Below are positions 35,766 to 49,046 of a DNA stretch of 64,000 nucleotides, in pieces (position 1 is the stretch's first letter; each line of letters begins with the position of its first letter). The DNA is taken from NCBI GenBank assembly GCA_033398695.1, contig CM065802.1, forward strand, positions 140,044,096 through 140,108,095, in the 5' to 3' direction. This DNA is from Orobanche coerulescens. Lineage: Eukaryota; Streptophyta; Magnoliopsida; Lamiales; Orobanchaceae. Below the pieces are notes generated by a model that saw only the letters and a list, made by a program, of their open reading frames with translations, did no database searches and was not told the origin of the DNA. The position numbers were made by a program, and so were the translations under genes.

Positions 35766-36284
35766 GTCCTCCCAGAACAGGACTGACAAACAGGCAAGAG
35801 GTGAACCGGATATCAAAACGCGTCGATGAACAAAACATGAAGATACGAACACGTAGGGTTCGAGACAACGAACCTAAGTGTTGAAAGAAAACATATTTCC
35901 GACTTCCCGAAGGTTCGGAAAACAACAACAGACGTAATTACCCCATAACTTTGGAAAATTACACAACAGCCCAAAACATCCGAAATACATGATACAAGAT
36001 TGAAACACCAAACGAAAGATCACAACATGCATAAAAATATGAGATGGATCTGCAGCAACCCCGAAACGGCGGTTCCGAACAACAATTATGAGAGTCATGC
36101 TCAATAGCGACGGAAATGACATAAAATGCGGAATTGAGTAAAATAGGTCTGAAACACACTCGGATAACAAGAAGTCCAGTATTAAATATTCTCAAAATAT
36201 CAATACGGTTACAAATGAGTCACTAAAAACGAAAAATACACAAAAAAATAAAAATATCGGAAAAAGGAAAATGCGGATATTACA

Positions 36285-36301
36285 TTCTCCCCCTCTAAAA
36301 A
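36285..36301 (-). other. Polypurine tract of chromovirus F
   Basis: TTTTTAGAGGGGGAGAA on the minus strand ends at the LTR start, just after GTTTCGGGACGAAAC. Confidence 0.85.
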
Positions 36302-36319
36302 CATGTTTCGTCCCGAAAC

Positions 36320-37500
36320 TTAAGAAACAAACAACTCGGGGTACCTAGCACGCATGCTATCCTCGGTTTCCCAAGTTGCCTCCTCGACACCATGTCTCGA
36401 CCACTGCACCTTGACCAATGGGATGGTCTTATGCCTCAGTCGCTTCTCACGGTGCTCCAAAATATTCAAGGGACGCTCCTCGAAGGTAATATCCTCGGCG
36501 ACATCGATCTCAATATAGTCGATGACATGACTAGGATCCAGAATATATTTCCTCAACTGGGAAACATGGAAACGCTATGGACGTGACTCAAAGCTGGAGG
36601 CAATGCCAAACGATACGCCAACTCGCCGACCCTTTCAAGAATCTCAAAGGGCCCAATAAATCTCGGACTCAGCTTTCCCTTCTTCCCGGAGCGGAAAACT
36701 CCCTTCATCGGCGACACCTTTAGCAAAACGTGGTCTCCCACCTCGAATTCCAATGGTCAACGACGAACATCAGTATAGGATTTCTGTCGACTCTGAGCAG
36801 TCAACATCCTTTCCCGAATCAATTCCACCTTCCGACTCGTCTCCAAAGAAATATCCGGTTCTGTCCCAACCAAATAGGACGCCTCATTCCATAAAATCGG
36901 TGATCGACATCGCCGCCCATAAAGCTCCTCATACGGTGCCATCTTGATCGATGTGTGCCAACTATTATTGTACGTGAACTCGATCAATGGCAAATGCTCC
37001 TCCCAGTCACTGGTCCAATCGAGAGCACAAGCACGCAACATATCCTCAAATGTCTGGATAGTGCGTTCCGATTGCCCATCCGATTGAGGATGATAGGAAG
37101 TACTCAGACGCAAACGAGTACCCAACGCCTTATGTACCGCCTCCCAAAAGTGCGATACAAAACGGCCATCCCGATCTGAAATAATAGAACCTTGAAGCCT
37201 CACAATCTGCGCAATAAACACACGAGCCAACTTTTCCGGACCCCAAGTATCCTTAATGCCCAGAAAGTGTGCGGACTTGGTCAGACGATCCACAATCACC
37301 CAGACCATATTCATACCGGACTTCAATCTCGGCAAGCTCGTGATGAAGATTATCAAAATATCTTCCCATTTCCATTCCGGAACGGGAAGCGACTGTAATA
37401 ACCCGACTGGTCGCTGATGCTCGATTTTGACCTGCTGACAAGTCAACATCTTGCTACAAACTGTGCAACCTCCTCCTTCATATCGTTCCACCAAAAGTTC
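36320..37500 (-). pseudogene. Integrase of chromovirus F (broken)
   Basis: Fragments in order: [76 protein letters not shown], then in other frames GDHVLLKVSP...RFIGPFEILERVGEL and the chromodomain-like VKVQWSRHGVEEATWETED ending at 36320. The first catalytic Asp (MDFITS in A) is replaced by Ile, about four residues are missing before IISDRD, and at least two frameshifts split the C-terminus. It cannot be active. Confidence 0.88.
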
Positions 37501-39100
37501 CTCCTTAGGTCCTTGTTCATCTTACTCGAACCAGGATGAACCGAGTAAGGCATAGCATGGGCCTCATGCAAAATACTCTGCCTCAATTCCAAGTCGTTTG
37601 CTACGCAAAGCCGATTCTGGAATCTCAACACACCATCCTCGTGAATCACAAATCCAGGAGACTTCCCCTTAAGAACATTTTCTCGGATCTGAGCAATCAT
37701 CAGATCCTCAAACTGCTTCAGTTTAATTTCATCGATCAGCGACAACGAAATTTCCAAAGCGCAAAGTTGCCCGACAGCTCGTGGAAACAAACTATCAACA
37801 CTCAATTCGATCAAATCCCGCTGAAGCTCAAATTGAGACGTAAGTATCTCAAGCATCCACAACGTAGCCGATTTCTGACTCAAGGCGTCTGCCACGACGT
37901 TCGTCTTGCCCGGATGATAAAGGATTTTGAGGTTGTAATCCTTAATCAACTCCAACCACCTTCTCTGCCTCATATTCAACTCCTGCTGAGTAAATATGTA
38001 CTTCAGACTTTTATGATCGGTAAAAATCTGACACGCAGAGCCAAAAAGATAGTGATGCCAAATCTTGAGCGCAAAAACAACAGCCGCTAACTCTAGATCG
38101 TGAGTAGGGTAGTTGAGCTCATACGGCCTCAAATGTCTCGATGCATATGCGATAGTCTTGTTGTGCTGCATCAATACGCACCCAAGACCCGGACCCTAAG
38201 CATCGCTATAAACGGTAAAACCCTCGTTGCCACACGGCAATGCTAAAATTGGGGATGAAGTCAAACGCCTTTCAGCTCCTCAAAACTCGACTGCCTTTCG
38301 TCATTTCATACGAACTTCTCAGATTTTCTGAAGTAACTGTGTAAGTGGCCGAGCCAGTTTCGAAAACCCCTCGACGAACCTACGATAATATCCAGCCAAA
38401 CCCAAGAAACTATGTACCTCCTTCACACTCTTAGGCGGTGCCCAATCCAGCACTGCCTCAATCTTCTGTGGATCCACACGGACCCCCTCGGCTGAAATCA
38501 CGTGACCCAGAAATATCACTTCCTTCAGCCAGAACTCACTTTTCGAGAACTTCACATAGAGTCGCTCGGTCCTCAAAATGTATAACACCACACGCAGATG
38601 ATGCACATGCTCCTCCTCATTCTGTGAATAGATAAGGATATCGTCAATGAAGACGACGACACACTTATCCAAATACTCGATGAAAACCTTGTTCATCAAC
38701 TGCATGAACACTGCCGGCACGTTAATTAGCCCGAAGGGCATAACCACAAACTCATAATGTTCGTATCTCATCCCAAAAGCTGTTTTCAAGACATCGGACT
38801 CCTTTACCCGAAGCTAATAGTACCCCGATCTCAAGTCGATCTTCGAGAATACCGCAGCTCCCTGCAACTGATCAAACAAGTCATCAATCCTTGGCAAGGG
38901 ATACTTGTTCTTGATGTTTACTTTGTTTAGCTTGTGATAGTCGATACATAAACGCAGTAAACCATCTTTCTTCCGCACAAACAAGACCAGTGCGCCCCAA
39001 GGCGAAGCGCTTGGTCAAATATACCCTGACCCAAGAAGCTCACTCAACTGCTTCTTCAACTCAGCCATCTATGAAGGTGACATACCATACGGCGCCCTCG
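37443..39100 (-). pseudogene. RT and RNase H of chromovirus F (broken)
   Basis: RNase H ([41 protein letters not shown]) is open from 38174 to 37443. RT upstream keeps [14 protein letters not shown] and [20 protein letters not shown]. Stops occur in the GYYQLRV block (38816-38818, CAG to TAG) and just before PSASPWGA. The segment between RT and RNase H (38180-38320) is frameshifted. The catalytic acids of RT and RNase H that I could read are present. Confidence 0.87.
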
Positions 39101-39415
39101 AAATCGGGGCCGCACCCGGCTCTAACTCGATACCGAACTCAACCTCACAGTCCGGTGGCAACCCGGATAACTCGTCAGGAAAGACATCAGGGAACTCACT
39201 AACGACTGGAGTCGTTGAAAACTCAACTCCACCATCCTCCGCCTTCAGGGCGTAGCACCAATAACCAGCACACCCCTTCCGAGGAGTCTCATCGCCTTCA
39301 AGGCGTTAATTATGAACTTCTGGTTTCCCCTCTTTCGCCCCAAGAAAAAGTGCTCGGTGCCGTCCTTGGCGAACATGGTGATGATCCTCGTGCGATAGTT
39401 CATGATCGCACCATG

Positions 39416-40951
39416 CTACTCAAGCCAATCATCCACGAGAATCAAATCCTCACCCTCAATATTCACAACAACAAGATTAGAGAGCCAAGCCCTCTCACAA
39501 ATAACCACAAAACAGTCTCGTATATCTCGATCACCAACGATCCTATCACCGCTAGGAAGTTTAACGATGAAAGGCTCGCAATACGACAAGCAGTCAAGAC
39601 TCAAACGGCGCATACACTCCAGAGAAATGAATGAATGCGTAGCACCAGAATCGAAAACCACACTGATAGGATGAGTATGAATATGAACGGTACCTGTAGC
39701 CACAGTAGCCGCTGGATCATTGGCCCTCCTTATCTCATAAACACACGGATGAGCGGAGCCGACACTGGAAGCTCCACTTCTAGCGGGCTGGCCCCGACCT
39801 CTCCCCCGGCTGGCACTCTGCGGAGGCGGCGGAGCAAAAGACCCCTGGTTCACACTCGGTTCCTTAGGTGCTGGAAAAGAATCATGGGCACCAAGAGTCA
39901 GCCCTAAACGCTCACAAAAAGAAGCCTTGTGGCCCGGCTGACCACAAGTATGACAAGTCAATGGAGGATGAGGACACTCCCGGTTCCTATGGCCCAACTT
40001 TCCCCTGTTAAAACATCTGATGTCACGAGTGGAGGTACTGGCAGTACCTCGAAAACTCCCAGAAAAATAAGCCGAACCGCCCGCAGGAAAATTAGCAGAC
40101 TGAGACTTCTGCTGAACTCCGCCCTTTTGACCCGAAAAGCTACCGACAGATTTCTGTTTCTTACTTTCTCGAGCCGCCTCACTGGACATCAAGGACATAT
40201 CATAAGCAATAGATCTACTATGATAGTCTTTTAAGGTGGTGCAGGTGAATCCTGACATGCAATCACGAATCCTCGTTTTCATTAGCCTCGAGAAGCCGCA
40301 AATCTTGTCATCATCCTCCTTAACCTGGGCCTTCACGTAGCCCAATTCACAGTTGAAATCCACAATGGCCTGAGAAACCGGAATATCTCGAGACTCAGCA
40401 TCATAAAAGGCATGAATCCACGCCTGACGAACTGGCCACGGACAGTACTCCGCTTCCATAGGGTCTCTGACCTCGGCCCAAGAAGCAAGATGATCCTGCG
40501 GCCCTACAGCCTCCCACCAATCAGCAGCATCCACAGTGAGAAAATACTGGGCGATTGGGACCTTGCGATCCTCAGGACAATTAGTAGCAGTAAAGACTTT
40601 GGACATCTCTTTGATCCACCCCTCCCAACCAATCGGGTCTGAAGCCCCAGAAAACTAAGAAGGATGTATCTTGGTGACATCCTGAAGCCAACGATCCGCC
40701 CCGGCCCGAGCAGCATGAGTCAGAGTCGGGTTTTGAACTGCCTGGGCTATCCCAGCCATTTGGCTCACCATCTATTGCATTACAGCTGCAACACCAAAGT
40801 CGGCACCATTACCAGCCGTGCCCTCTTGAGTGGCAGTATGGCTCTGATGGCCATCAGTACTGCCGGCTCCAGAAGAGTGTGAAGTGGCCGCCCCACGTCC
40901 CCGGCCGCGTCCACGACCACGACCACTACCTCGGTCCCTTTCAGCATTCAT
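39416..40951 (-). pseudogene. gag and protease of chromovirus F
   Basis: The minus-strand ATG at 40951, one base after the leader acceptor, starts MNAERDRGSGRGRGRGRG, the Arg/Gly-rich N-terminus also seen in A and K. A frame change near 40770 and a stop in HPS-stop-FSG precede a long frame (40606-39416). That frame carries the capsid-like YFLTVDAADWWEA, two zinc knuckles, the Pro-rich linker and protease [11 protein letters not shown]. The first knuckle reads CFNRG, with Arg in place of the second Cys, so it should not bind zinc. The protease Asp is intact. The frame ends at LVDDWLE where relatives continue. Confidence 0.87.
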
Positions 40952-40952
40952 A

Positions 40953-41068
40953 CTGGAGATAAGAGGTTGCAAAAGCAACTCGATGATCAGTACGAAAGAA
41001 AATGATCACAATTCAAGAATCGGAAGTACGATACGGGAAAACAAAAGAATCGAGTAAGGAAAACTTAC
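40953..41068 (-). other. Leader intron candidate of chromovirus F
   Basis: Minus-strand donor GTAAGTTTTCC (41068) and acceptor CTTATCTCCAG (40953) bound 116 nt and end one base before the gag ATG, as in K and A. Confidence 0.6.
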
Positions 41069-41171
41069 GAACACTGGAAGTACCGAGATGATGGCAACGT
41101 GATGACGATGTGCAAAATAAAACACAACTAGACCCAAATAACCGACAAGCCTAGGTATCCATAAACCTAGT

Positions 41172-41183
41172 TCTCTGATACCA
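41172..41183 (-). other. Primer-binding site of chromovirus F
   Basis: TGGTATCAGAGA on the minus strand, 5 bp from the degenerate LTR end (TATAAG in place of TGTAAC on the plus strand). Confidence 0.85.
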
Positions 41184-41188
41184 TTTTC

Positions 41189-42572
41189 TATAAGACCCCA
41201 AGATATTCAGGATATATTATAGCACCGTGGACCCCTACATGGGACCCACCAGGCTAAATAAGAAATACCACTCGTCTATCCATCTCGGTTAGCGAGAAAA
41301 CATACATCATCAAGATGAAAATTAAATAAAACGCCCGGAATAAGCAACAAAACAGACATCACCGACAATCATAAATAACATTTAATACTACGAACCATAA
41401 TCCAAGTAAAAATGCCTAAGTACTCGCGAGTACTATCTATAAGTTCACAAGTTTGAAAACAACAACATCAAAAAGGACAACAGAATAAGGGGACTCATTT
41501 GCACACATCAACAACCCTGGCCAACATCCTCGTACTGCCCCAGTGCCCGCTCGTCCGGCTGAACATAACCTGAAATTCACAATAAGAATTTTCCCAAAAC
41601 GGATCCCCAGAGGGGTTAGCAATTACGCTAGTACAAGTAATCAAGGCAAACCATTCGCTTACACATTTCATAGTACATGCATCAAGTCATTTCAAAAATC
41701 CAAAACCAGACATGTCTTTTCCCGGAAAACAAACAGTTAAATAATCAATTTGCCTAAGACCGGGGCGAAACCACTGGTCCCATTTGAGGCCTCTAAGGAC
41801 CCTCCCAAACTGGCCATAATCATAAAACAAATCACGCACAGGCATTGCCTAGGACCGGGGCGAAACCACTGATCCCATTCGAGGCCTCTAAGGACCCTCC
41901 CGAACTGGCTAGCGAACAAGCTCGTGAATCCGGAGTGAAGTCACGGGTTCCCCCGAGGCCTCGTCAGACCCTCCCGGAGTGAGCAAAGCAAACACATAAT
42001 ACACATCACCATTTCATGTTAAGCATAAAAGTTTCCAAGAATACTTGCCTCGAGTAATTGACGAGGACACGAACGGAAAGGAAAATCAACCACGATCGCT
42101 CGGAACCGACAAACCCGAACCTAACAATTTGAACAATACAATCCCAACATTTTCTAAACAAGTACGGAAATGGAATACACCCGGAAACCCACCTACGATT
42201 CATGTAAATTCGTACAAAAACAACAACGAGGGCGGATCGCAATCGAACCCTCTCGATTTCACAAATACCACGAAATTTACCATGAACTCATAGGGAAAAT
42301 AAGAATACCACCAAGATTAGTCATATACATCATGGATTAATCAATACTACGGAACAAATCGGACAAAAACTCAAAAACCCCCAAATTTCCCAAAAATAAG
42401 GTTCTAGGAGATTGCCTTAGATTAAGGATGAAGAACACGAGTAGATGTTTTTAATACACACCAAAAACTCAAGGAAGATGATGGCTTGAAGGTACAAGGC
42501 TTCAAATCGCCTGGAAGTTGCTCAGAAATCGCCTGGGATCGGAGGGGAGGAAGAGGAGATGAAAATTGCCGA
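41189..42572 (-). repeat. 5' LTR of chromovirus F, truncated
   Basis: It aligns with the 3' LTR from its end up to GCCGA at 42572, where the CACTA-type sequence starts. It keeps the palindrome (41419-41434), hairpin box (41580-41640), minisatellite (41752-41905) and GCAAGTA box (42042-42048), but the dyad array and LTR start are not seen in the window. Confidence 0.9.
41580..41640 (-). other. Hairpin plus 3' splice-site box, 5' LTR of F
   Basis: On the minus strand: CTTGTACTAGC, TTGCTAAC, CCCC-TCT-GGGG (41605-41615), then CTTATTGTGAATTTCAG|G. Confidence 0.72.
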
Positions 42573-43369
42573 CACTACGCCACAAGTGTTCATAGGCAAT
42601 GCTTTTGGCTAGTGTCCACCAAAGCGTTTCAATATATTGTTGACTTTTGATCTTTTGAAACACTACTGAAATAGTATTGTACTGGATATACATTTGGTGT
42701 TGCAAGATAAAAATGGTGTTGCGCGACGTGCAACACCTGTGATGGTGTTGCATTATATCTAATTTTTTAATATTTTTTTTCAAGTTATTGTCAAAAACAA
42801 ACATAATGAAATGAAATTTAAATTTTGATGACTTTTTACTCTTAAAGTTTGATATATAACATATTATAAATTTGATTTAAATTATTTATATTTAATATAA
42901 ATACTTATCATATTTTTTAATATTATAATTAAAAATTGTAAATATTTTTTATAATTTCAAAGTTTAATATATTATCAATATATATATATATAATGAAATT
43001 TAAATTATGATATATGTTTTATTTTCAAAGTTTGACATATAATATAATATAAATTATAATTTATATATATTTAAATTACTTAATATAAATACACATTATA
43101 AATTTAATATTAAAATTTCAAAATTTTAAATTATAGAAAATAATACAATTCTTTTTAAAAATACTTATATAGTGTTTAATTAGGAAGCGCTATGTAAGAG
43201 TACACTTACATAACGTTTTTAGAAAACGCTGTGGTAGGTTCCATATTTTAAGTAATATTTCTTTAATTTTCGTAAGTTTATGAATATTTGTTTATTCCTG
43301 CATAGCGATTTTGTAAAGGCTACTCTTTCAGTAAAGATCAAAATTATGGCCCAACCCTTGCTTTAGCCC

Positions 43370-44088
<719 letters not shown>

Positions 44089-44367
44089 TGAACTTTTTAT
44101 TTTGGATTTGATTTGAAGGATTAAATTCTTTTTTTGTTTAAATCCGAATGATTGCTCAAGGGTTTCCTAGTTTTTTTTTCCTATTTGATTGATCGCTAAG
44201 TGTATTTGCTGCTGGTGGTTATATTATGTTATCTGTTTCAAATGTTGCACATTCGATAGAATTGAATACTAGACATGGAAAACCAACTTGGAATTTGTAA
44301 ATCAACATATTGAATTATAATGAAACAAAACAGGTTAGCTACTGCTCTGTGTTCTTCGCTTTGTCAT

Positions 44368-44491
44368 CCTTCTAAATCTCTTTGTATACACATGAGGGCG
44401 TAAAAAATACACAGCACATACTGTTTTTTACGCACATCCTTCTAAATCTCTTTGTACATCAGCACATACTGTTTTTTACGCCCTCATGTGT
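44368..44491. repeat. Perfect 20-bp inverted repeat with internal direct repeats
   Basis: 44388-44407 is the exact reverse complement of 44472-44491. Between and beside the arms are two copies each of CTTCTAAATCTCTTTGTA and AGCACATACTGTTTTTTACG. Confidence 0.9.
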
Positions 44492-45295
44492 GCGTGTGTG
44501 TAGAACTATAAACTATTTTCTTTTTTAACTCCCGTCTTTTGTCCCTTTTCCAAAACATAATTTTTATTCCAAAACTCTTCGAATGTGTTTATGTAGGTCT
44601 CTGCTGAGTCTGCAAACCAGTTTGGTGAGTTGGTTGCTGTTCCTATGACCAACGAACTGCTGCATTACACTGAGAAACCTGAAACTTTTGTATGTAAAGA
44701 AAACACTGATCCAATGTATTACACTGCTGCATTGCTGATCCTTCTAAGACTGCCAGGCGCCTCCCTTACACACCTGTGCACCGGCGTTCACTCCACTATG
44801 TTGTCTGCCCATTGGACATGTCACCGCGTCGGCGTTCACTACCGCAAGAGCCGCCCCTTGCACACGCATTAGGTAACACCGGTGTTCACCAACCATATGG
44901 AGCCGCTCATTGCAGCCTACACCAGGTCGGAGTGCACGCCCCGCCCTCAGAGGCTCCCAGATATGACGTCTCTCACAACAAGTATTCACACTGTTACAAA
45001 TATCAAATACACAGTCAATCGTTGCAACAATTATCAAATCAGTACACCAATTCACACAATTTATCCGTCAGTCCACAACCACAAAAATGAACAATAACAC
45101 GCATGTTATCAATCAAGACTCAACATAATAAGCCTTCGGCAAAACCAACCAACACTACACATATATCCTTATATCGTGAATCAACCGAATACTTAAACCT
45201 TACCATATTACCTCTATAACTATGGTTCGTACTTTAATCCAAGTGGGGTACGTCAACTAGTATCGGTATTAGTCACCCGAAATTCACCGACATAT

Positions 45296-45434
45296 AATAT
45301 ATATACACATATATATATACACATACATATATATATATATATACACACACATATATATATATATATACATACGTATGTCTATATACATACATATATTTAA
45401 CATATAAATATAATATATATATATATATATATTC
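45296..45434. repeat. TA/CA-rich microsatellite
   Basis: Interrupted runs of TA with TACACA inserts inside LTR H. Confidence 0.95.
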
Positions 45435-45694
45435 ATAAAATGATTCACACACTTCGGCAAGATTTCACGTAGTTATAATTCGTATATCAAGGTAGTTGCC
45501 TTGGTAATCTCTCGTGAATACTCCGAAAATACGGTCGATTGGAAAAATCCGGAACTCCAATGAAAGCGACGATCAGAAAGGCTCAACAATGGATAATCGT
45601 AGGGAATTCGTCCCTAATATCCTATCATCAAATAAACAATCAATCACACGAGGAAAAATATCGTAAAACGACCGAATCCTGACTGTAGTCTTCA

Positions 45695-45862
45695 TAACGT
45701 ACGTTACACACCCACGTAACATACGTTAAGTCTGTACTTTAGCGTACGTAAGCTCCGAAGCCTAACGTACGCTAAGCATGTTTGGCAGTTCTCTTCTCTG
45801 ATCGGATAGTGACTAAATGCGATGATATAACGTACGTAATGCATGATGCTTAACGTACGTTA
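45695..45862 (-). repeat. Second dyad array, LTR H
   Basis: TAACGTACGTTA, TAGCGTACGTAA and TTAACGTACGTTA-type sites about 0.73 kb downstream of the TATA box. Confidence 0.8.
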
Positions 45863-46607
45863 TACTCACAAACATATTTCTCATACGAAAAAGAATGATC
45901 CAAAGGTGTTTGATATCTTTGAAATTTCAAGGATAAGCATGTCATCAAAATGCCATATTCCAAACTCGATTATAAATTCCCATATGTAGTTCGGAAAAAT
46001 CCATGGTTGTTATCAATATCACCAGTACATTCAAACTTTCATCATGAAGATCGGCTAATCAATCTACCCTTACAAAGTATGACAAAACCTTCAATGTTTA
46101 TCCTTTTAAGTTTATCTAACAAAAAGTGATAGTAATAGCAAGTCTTGATCATATTGAAAACTCCAATTAATGCAGATTACAATATCAGAAAACTTCCCCT
46201 ACTATGTTCAACATAACGAGGTTCGAACTATAATACTCTTAACAATGGTGAACCTAAGTATAATCATTCCAACTTCCTTAAACATGGTGTTCAACTTAAA
46301 GGGTTGCTCACTAATCCAATGATCTCAGAAGCATGATCATATCATTCCTTAAGAACAAAGATTTGAGTTTGGAAAGTATCAACATACCTTAATGTAGAAG
46401 ACAATGATGAACACTTGACGACAATTCAATACTGGAAGCTTGAGTACCAATCCAAGGTGTTCCCAATCCTCAATAATCAAGCAGAGATGATATATAGATG
46501 TTAAAGTATCAAAGGGGGCTCTCTGGACTTGGAGGAAATGAAAGGGGAGTGAAAAGAAATGAGGTGAAATGAAATGGGGTGCTGTCCTATTTATACTGTC
46601 CTGAGAT

Positions 46608-46983
46608 TTACGTACGTTAGCCTTAGTGCTTTACGTATGTTATTCATTTAGCGTACGCTACCCGTTGTCCTTAGCGTACGCTATCGTTCAATGGTATCTT
46701 ACTGCCTCCTTCTTTACTCTCTTACGTATGCTACATCAACCAGTTACGTACGTACTCTTCTATAGTTAGCGTACTATACACATCAATTAGCGTACGTAAG
46801 CCCCCGTTGACCCAAAACTTTCCAGGTTCATTCCGCGGGAATCTTTCCGAGCCCACACCAGCCGTCCCATGTGCTTGCCAGCCTGCTCAATATTGACTTC
46901 CTTACGTACGCTATGCCTAGCTCATAGCGTACGCTATCTGTGGCACGTAACGTACGTTACGCTTACCTGCTAGCGTACGTTAC
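46608..46983 (-). promoter_or_regulatory. Dyad array upstream of TATA, LTR H
   Basis: About a dozen sites from TTACGTACGTTA (46608-46619) to CTAGCGTACGTTAC near 46983. The nearest is 12 bp from TATAAATA. Confidence 0.82.
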
Positions 46984-47138
46984 GATGTAGTTGCATGTGA
47001 AGGATTACAAGTTGATATTATCATGCATGTGGATACGAATACGGAAAGGATCATACTTCGATTATCGATATCACAAATTCGAATAATACCGGGTTCAAAT
47101 ACGGACAAAAATACTCAACCATTTATCCGGATATTACA

Positions 47139-47305
47139 CGGTGGATGGGCCCATACACAATCAAAGAGGTGTTTTCTCATGGAGCTATGGAGATTTACAA
47201 TACAGTGAATGAGAGTTTTAAAGTAAATGGCCAATGGTTAAAGCCATATTTGGGCGGAGAATTCTCGATAGCAAAGTCAATCATAGCGCTGGAAATGCCA
47301 AATTG
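47139..47305 (+). pseudogene. Integrase C-terminus of Athila-like element I
   Basis: The frame from 47139 reads GPYTIKEVFSHGAMEIYNTV, then FKVNGQWLKPYLGG, and stops at MPN. GPF/Y-type GPY followed by VNGQRLKPYL is typical of Athila/Tat integrases. LTR H cuts off the rest. The next bases (TAAAAAAGCGCTTATTGGGA) are the usual post-pol sequence of this group. Confidence 0.8.
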
Positions 47306-47383
47306 AACAGACGAAAGTCAAGCTAAGGAAGTTAAAAAAGCGCTTATTGGGAGGCAACCCAATTTCTTTTATTTTCGCAAAAT

Positions 47384-47395
47384 AAGTTTGGGGGT
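47384..47395 (+). other. First polypurine-like tract of element I
   Basis: AAGTTTGGGGGT follows the end of integrase. The identical 12-mer recurs at 49047-49058. Confidence 0.65.
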
Positions 47396-47897
47396 AACAC
47401 AAAAAGACTCAATAACCGGAGCAAGGATCATTTCATTCAAAAAAATCCAGGGAGTCTTTCTTGCATTATTTTCACACATAATAAATCTAAATTTCAAAAA
47501 AAAAAAATCAAATTCATCATTACAATTCATTCCCTTTCAATCTTCACACCTAATCTTTAGGTTCTACTTTAATCCTTCTTTTAATTACGATTTTTATTAT
47601 TTTAATTTCTTAGTTCATAATTGTTTTTAGATTTCTTATTCTGTAATATTTTTTGTTTGGATCATGTATATTAGTTAGTATTGTTCATATTAGAGTGGTT
47701 ATATATAGTTGTTTCAATGATTTGTGATGAATTTGTGGATTTGAGTTTGATTGTGATTGAAAAACTTGTTAAAAAAAACTATGAACTCAAGGTGTCCGAC
47801 GAAATGCCACAACGAAAATCTTTGAAATTTTTGATGGTTTTACTTGATGATTATAGTCGTGTGATGAAAAGGGAATTGTTTTTGTTTAATTTCAGGG

Positions 47898-49024
47898 ATG
47901 GCACCTAAGAAATCCGCAAAGGGAAAGAAAAGGTTGGTTCTTCGTCTCAAGAACCGGCACCACCGCGAAGAGTTCAAAACACACGGTGCATAAAGGAGCG
48001 GCTATTCAAACTTGATGATTTCATTGGGGATCCAGACAGCGACACTACCACGTCAGCTTTCATTCAAAAATTCATAGACAACGGGTGGGAGAAATTCGTA
48101 TCCGAACTCCAAAATGGTAACCCCACCTTAACCCTAAACATTTACAGTGCTTTCAACAAATCCATTGGGCAGATGGGGTCGCCTACATATCATCAAACGA
48201 CGGTGAATGGAAAAGTGATTAATTTTTCACCGGATGTGATCAAAAATTACTTGGGGGTTGATTGCACTAATGCGGTAGACATTTCTATTTTATCGAATGA
48301 GGATGTGCCTGATGATAGGGTGTTATGATAGGCACTAATGAGCGAGCGTCATGACAGTATCGGGATCATCAAACCCCGATACAACCAATCGGACCTCATT
48401 GATGATGCTTGGTTCTTATGGATGTGGGCTGCCGGGAGTATTTACCCGACTTCGACTCTGAATACTATTTCCATTGGCCATTTGAGAGGCATATTTGCTA
48501 TCCACCGAGGGGTGAAAATGGATTTGGGTATTCACATCTATAATACTATTTGTCACTATGCCGGTACGGTTCCTACTAGGCAAAAGATGTCGTACCCCTG
48601 CCTTACCACCGGTATTTGCAGAAGCCAAAGGGTGAAAATTTCGGCGGGGGGCGATATATTGACGCACTGGGATCGACTCAATGTCCGAAGTAGCATTTTT
48701 CACAGTACTCAGTTAAGGAGCAAGCGGGCACGTATGGAACCGGAAGCGGAGGGTAGCCATGAGGAGGACTTTGAGCCCGAGGATGATACCATGGATGACT
48801 TGACGCCTTTTGAGATAGATTTGCTTGAAAGGGTTCGGGGATTAGAGACGTCCCAAGTAGAAATAGTGAGAAGTCAGAACGAAATAATCGAGCGACAAAT
48901 AAAAATGGAGAAGTGCTTCGAAAAGCTTTTTCATTTTCAAACATCCCTGACGACACAACGGGAGGATCACAAAGCTAAAATTTCAGGGGGTTTTCTGCTT
49001 TTCTCACTTGTTTTTCACTTCTAA
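47898..49024 (+). pseudogene. Athila-type downstream ORF (plant transposon protein domain)
   Basis: From ATG 47898 the protein starts MAPKKSAKGK. A 1-bp loss near 47920 shifts the frame, after which FKLDDFIGDPDSDTTTSAF, GWEKFVSELQNGNPTLTLNI and FSPDVIKNYLGVDC follow. Tandem stops TGA TAG (48326-48331) interrupt it. The frame then stays open for 228 codons (48338-49024): ARNDAWFLWMWAAGSIYP-like block, ISIGHLRGIFAIHRGVKMDL, MSYPCLTTGICRSQRVKI, an acidic stretch (EEDFEPEDDTMDD) and a C-terminal helix likely to coil (LLERVRGLETSQVEIVRSQN). This is the fold-unknown domain found in ORFs after pol in Athila-like elements. Its role is unknown. Confidence 0.7.
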
Positions 49025-49046
49025 AACTGAGGACAATTTTATTTTT

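Larger units (their letters stand above)
34036..36284 (-). repeat. 3' LTR of chromovirus F
   Basis: 2249 bp, TGTAATATCCGC (36284) to GGGGTGTTACA (34036) on the minus strand. It holds a dyad array (35448-35765), TTTAAATA (35430-35437), donor-like AG|GTAATC (35254), GAG|GCAAGTA (34881-34890), minisatellite units (about 34590-34750), hairpin box (34409-34484) and the 16-bp palindrome AGTACTCGCGAGTACT (34258-34273). Confidence 0.93.
34036..42572 (-). mobile_element. Chromovirus F (Ty3/Gypsy), 5' LTR truncated
   Basis: On the minus strand: partial 5' LTR (41189-42572), primer site, leader, gag (40951), protease, RT, RNase H, integrase, polypurine tract and 3' LTR (34036-36284). The proteins are close to those of K and similar to those of A. 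It sits in the gag region of Copia E; TGGTT (34031-34035) is the predicted TSD. A CACTA-type element begins inside its 5' LTR at 42573. Confidence 0.92.
44755..47138 (-). repeat. LTR H, truncated at its 3' end
   Basis: On the minus strand it starts TGTAATATCCGG at 47138. It holds a dyad array (46608-46983), TATAAATA (46588-46595), donor-like AG|GTATGT at 46387, a second dyad array (45695-45862) and TA-rich DNA, and degrades into minisatellite-like repeats near 44755. No TGTTACA end is seen. It is either a solo or a 5' LTR inserted beside the Athila integrase tail. Confidence 0.8.

Noticed and set aside
44776..45097. Overlapping ~70-100 codon frames on both strands as a host gene
   Set aside because: They lie in GC-biased minisatellite-like LTR sequence, overlap each other and show no domain.
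47898..49024. Athila downstream ORF as a viral envelope gene
   Set aside because: No signal peptide or membrane segment is visible; it matches the plant transposon protein domain and ends in a coiled coil.
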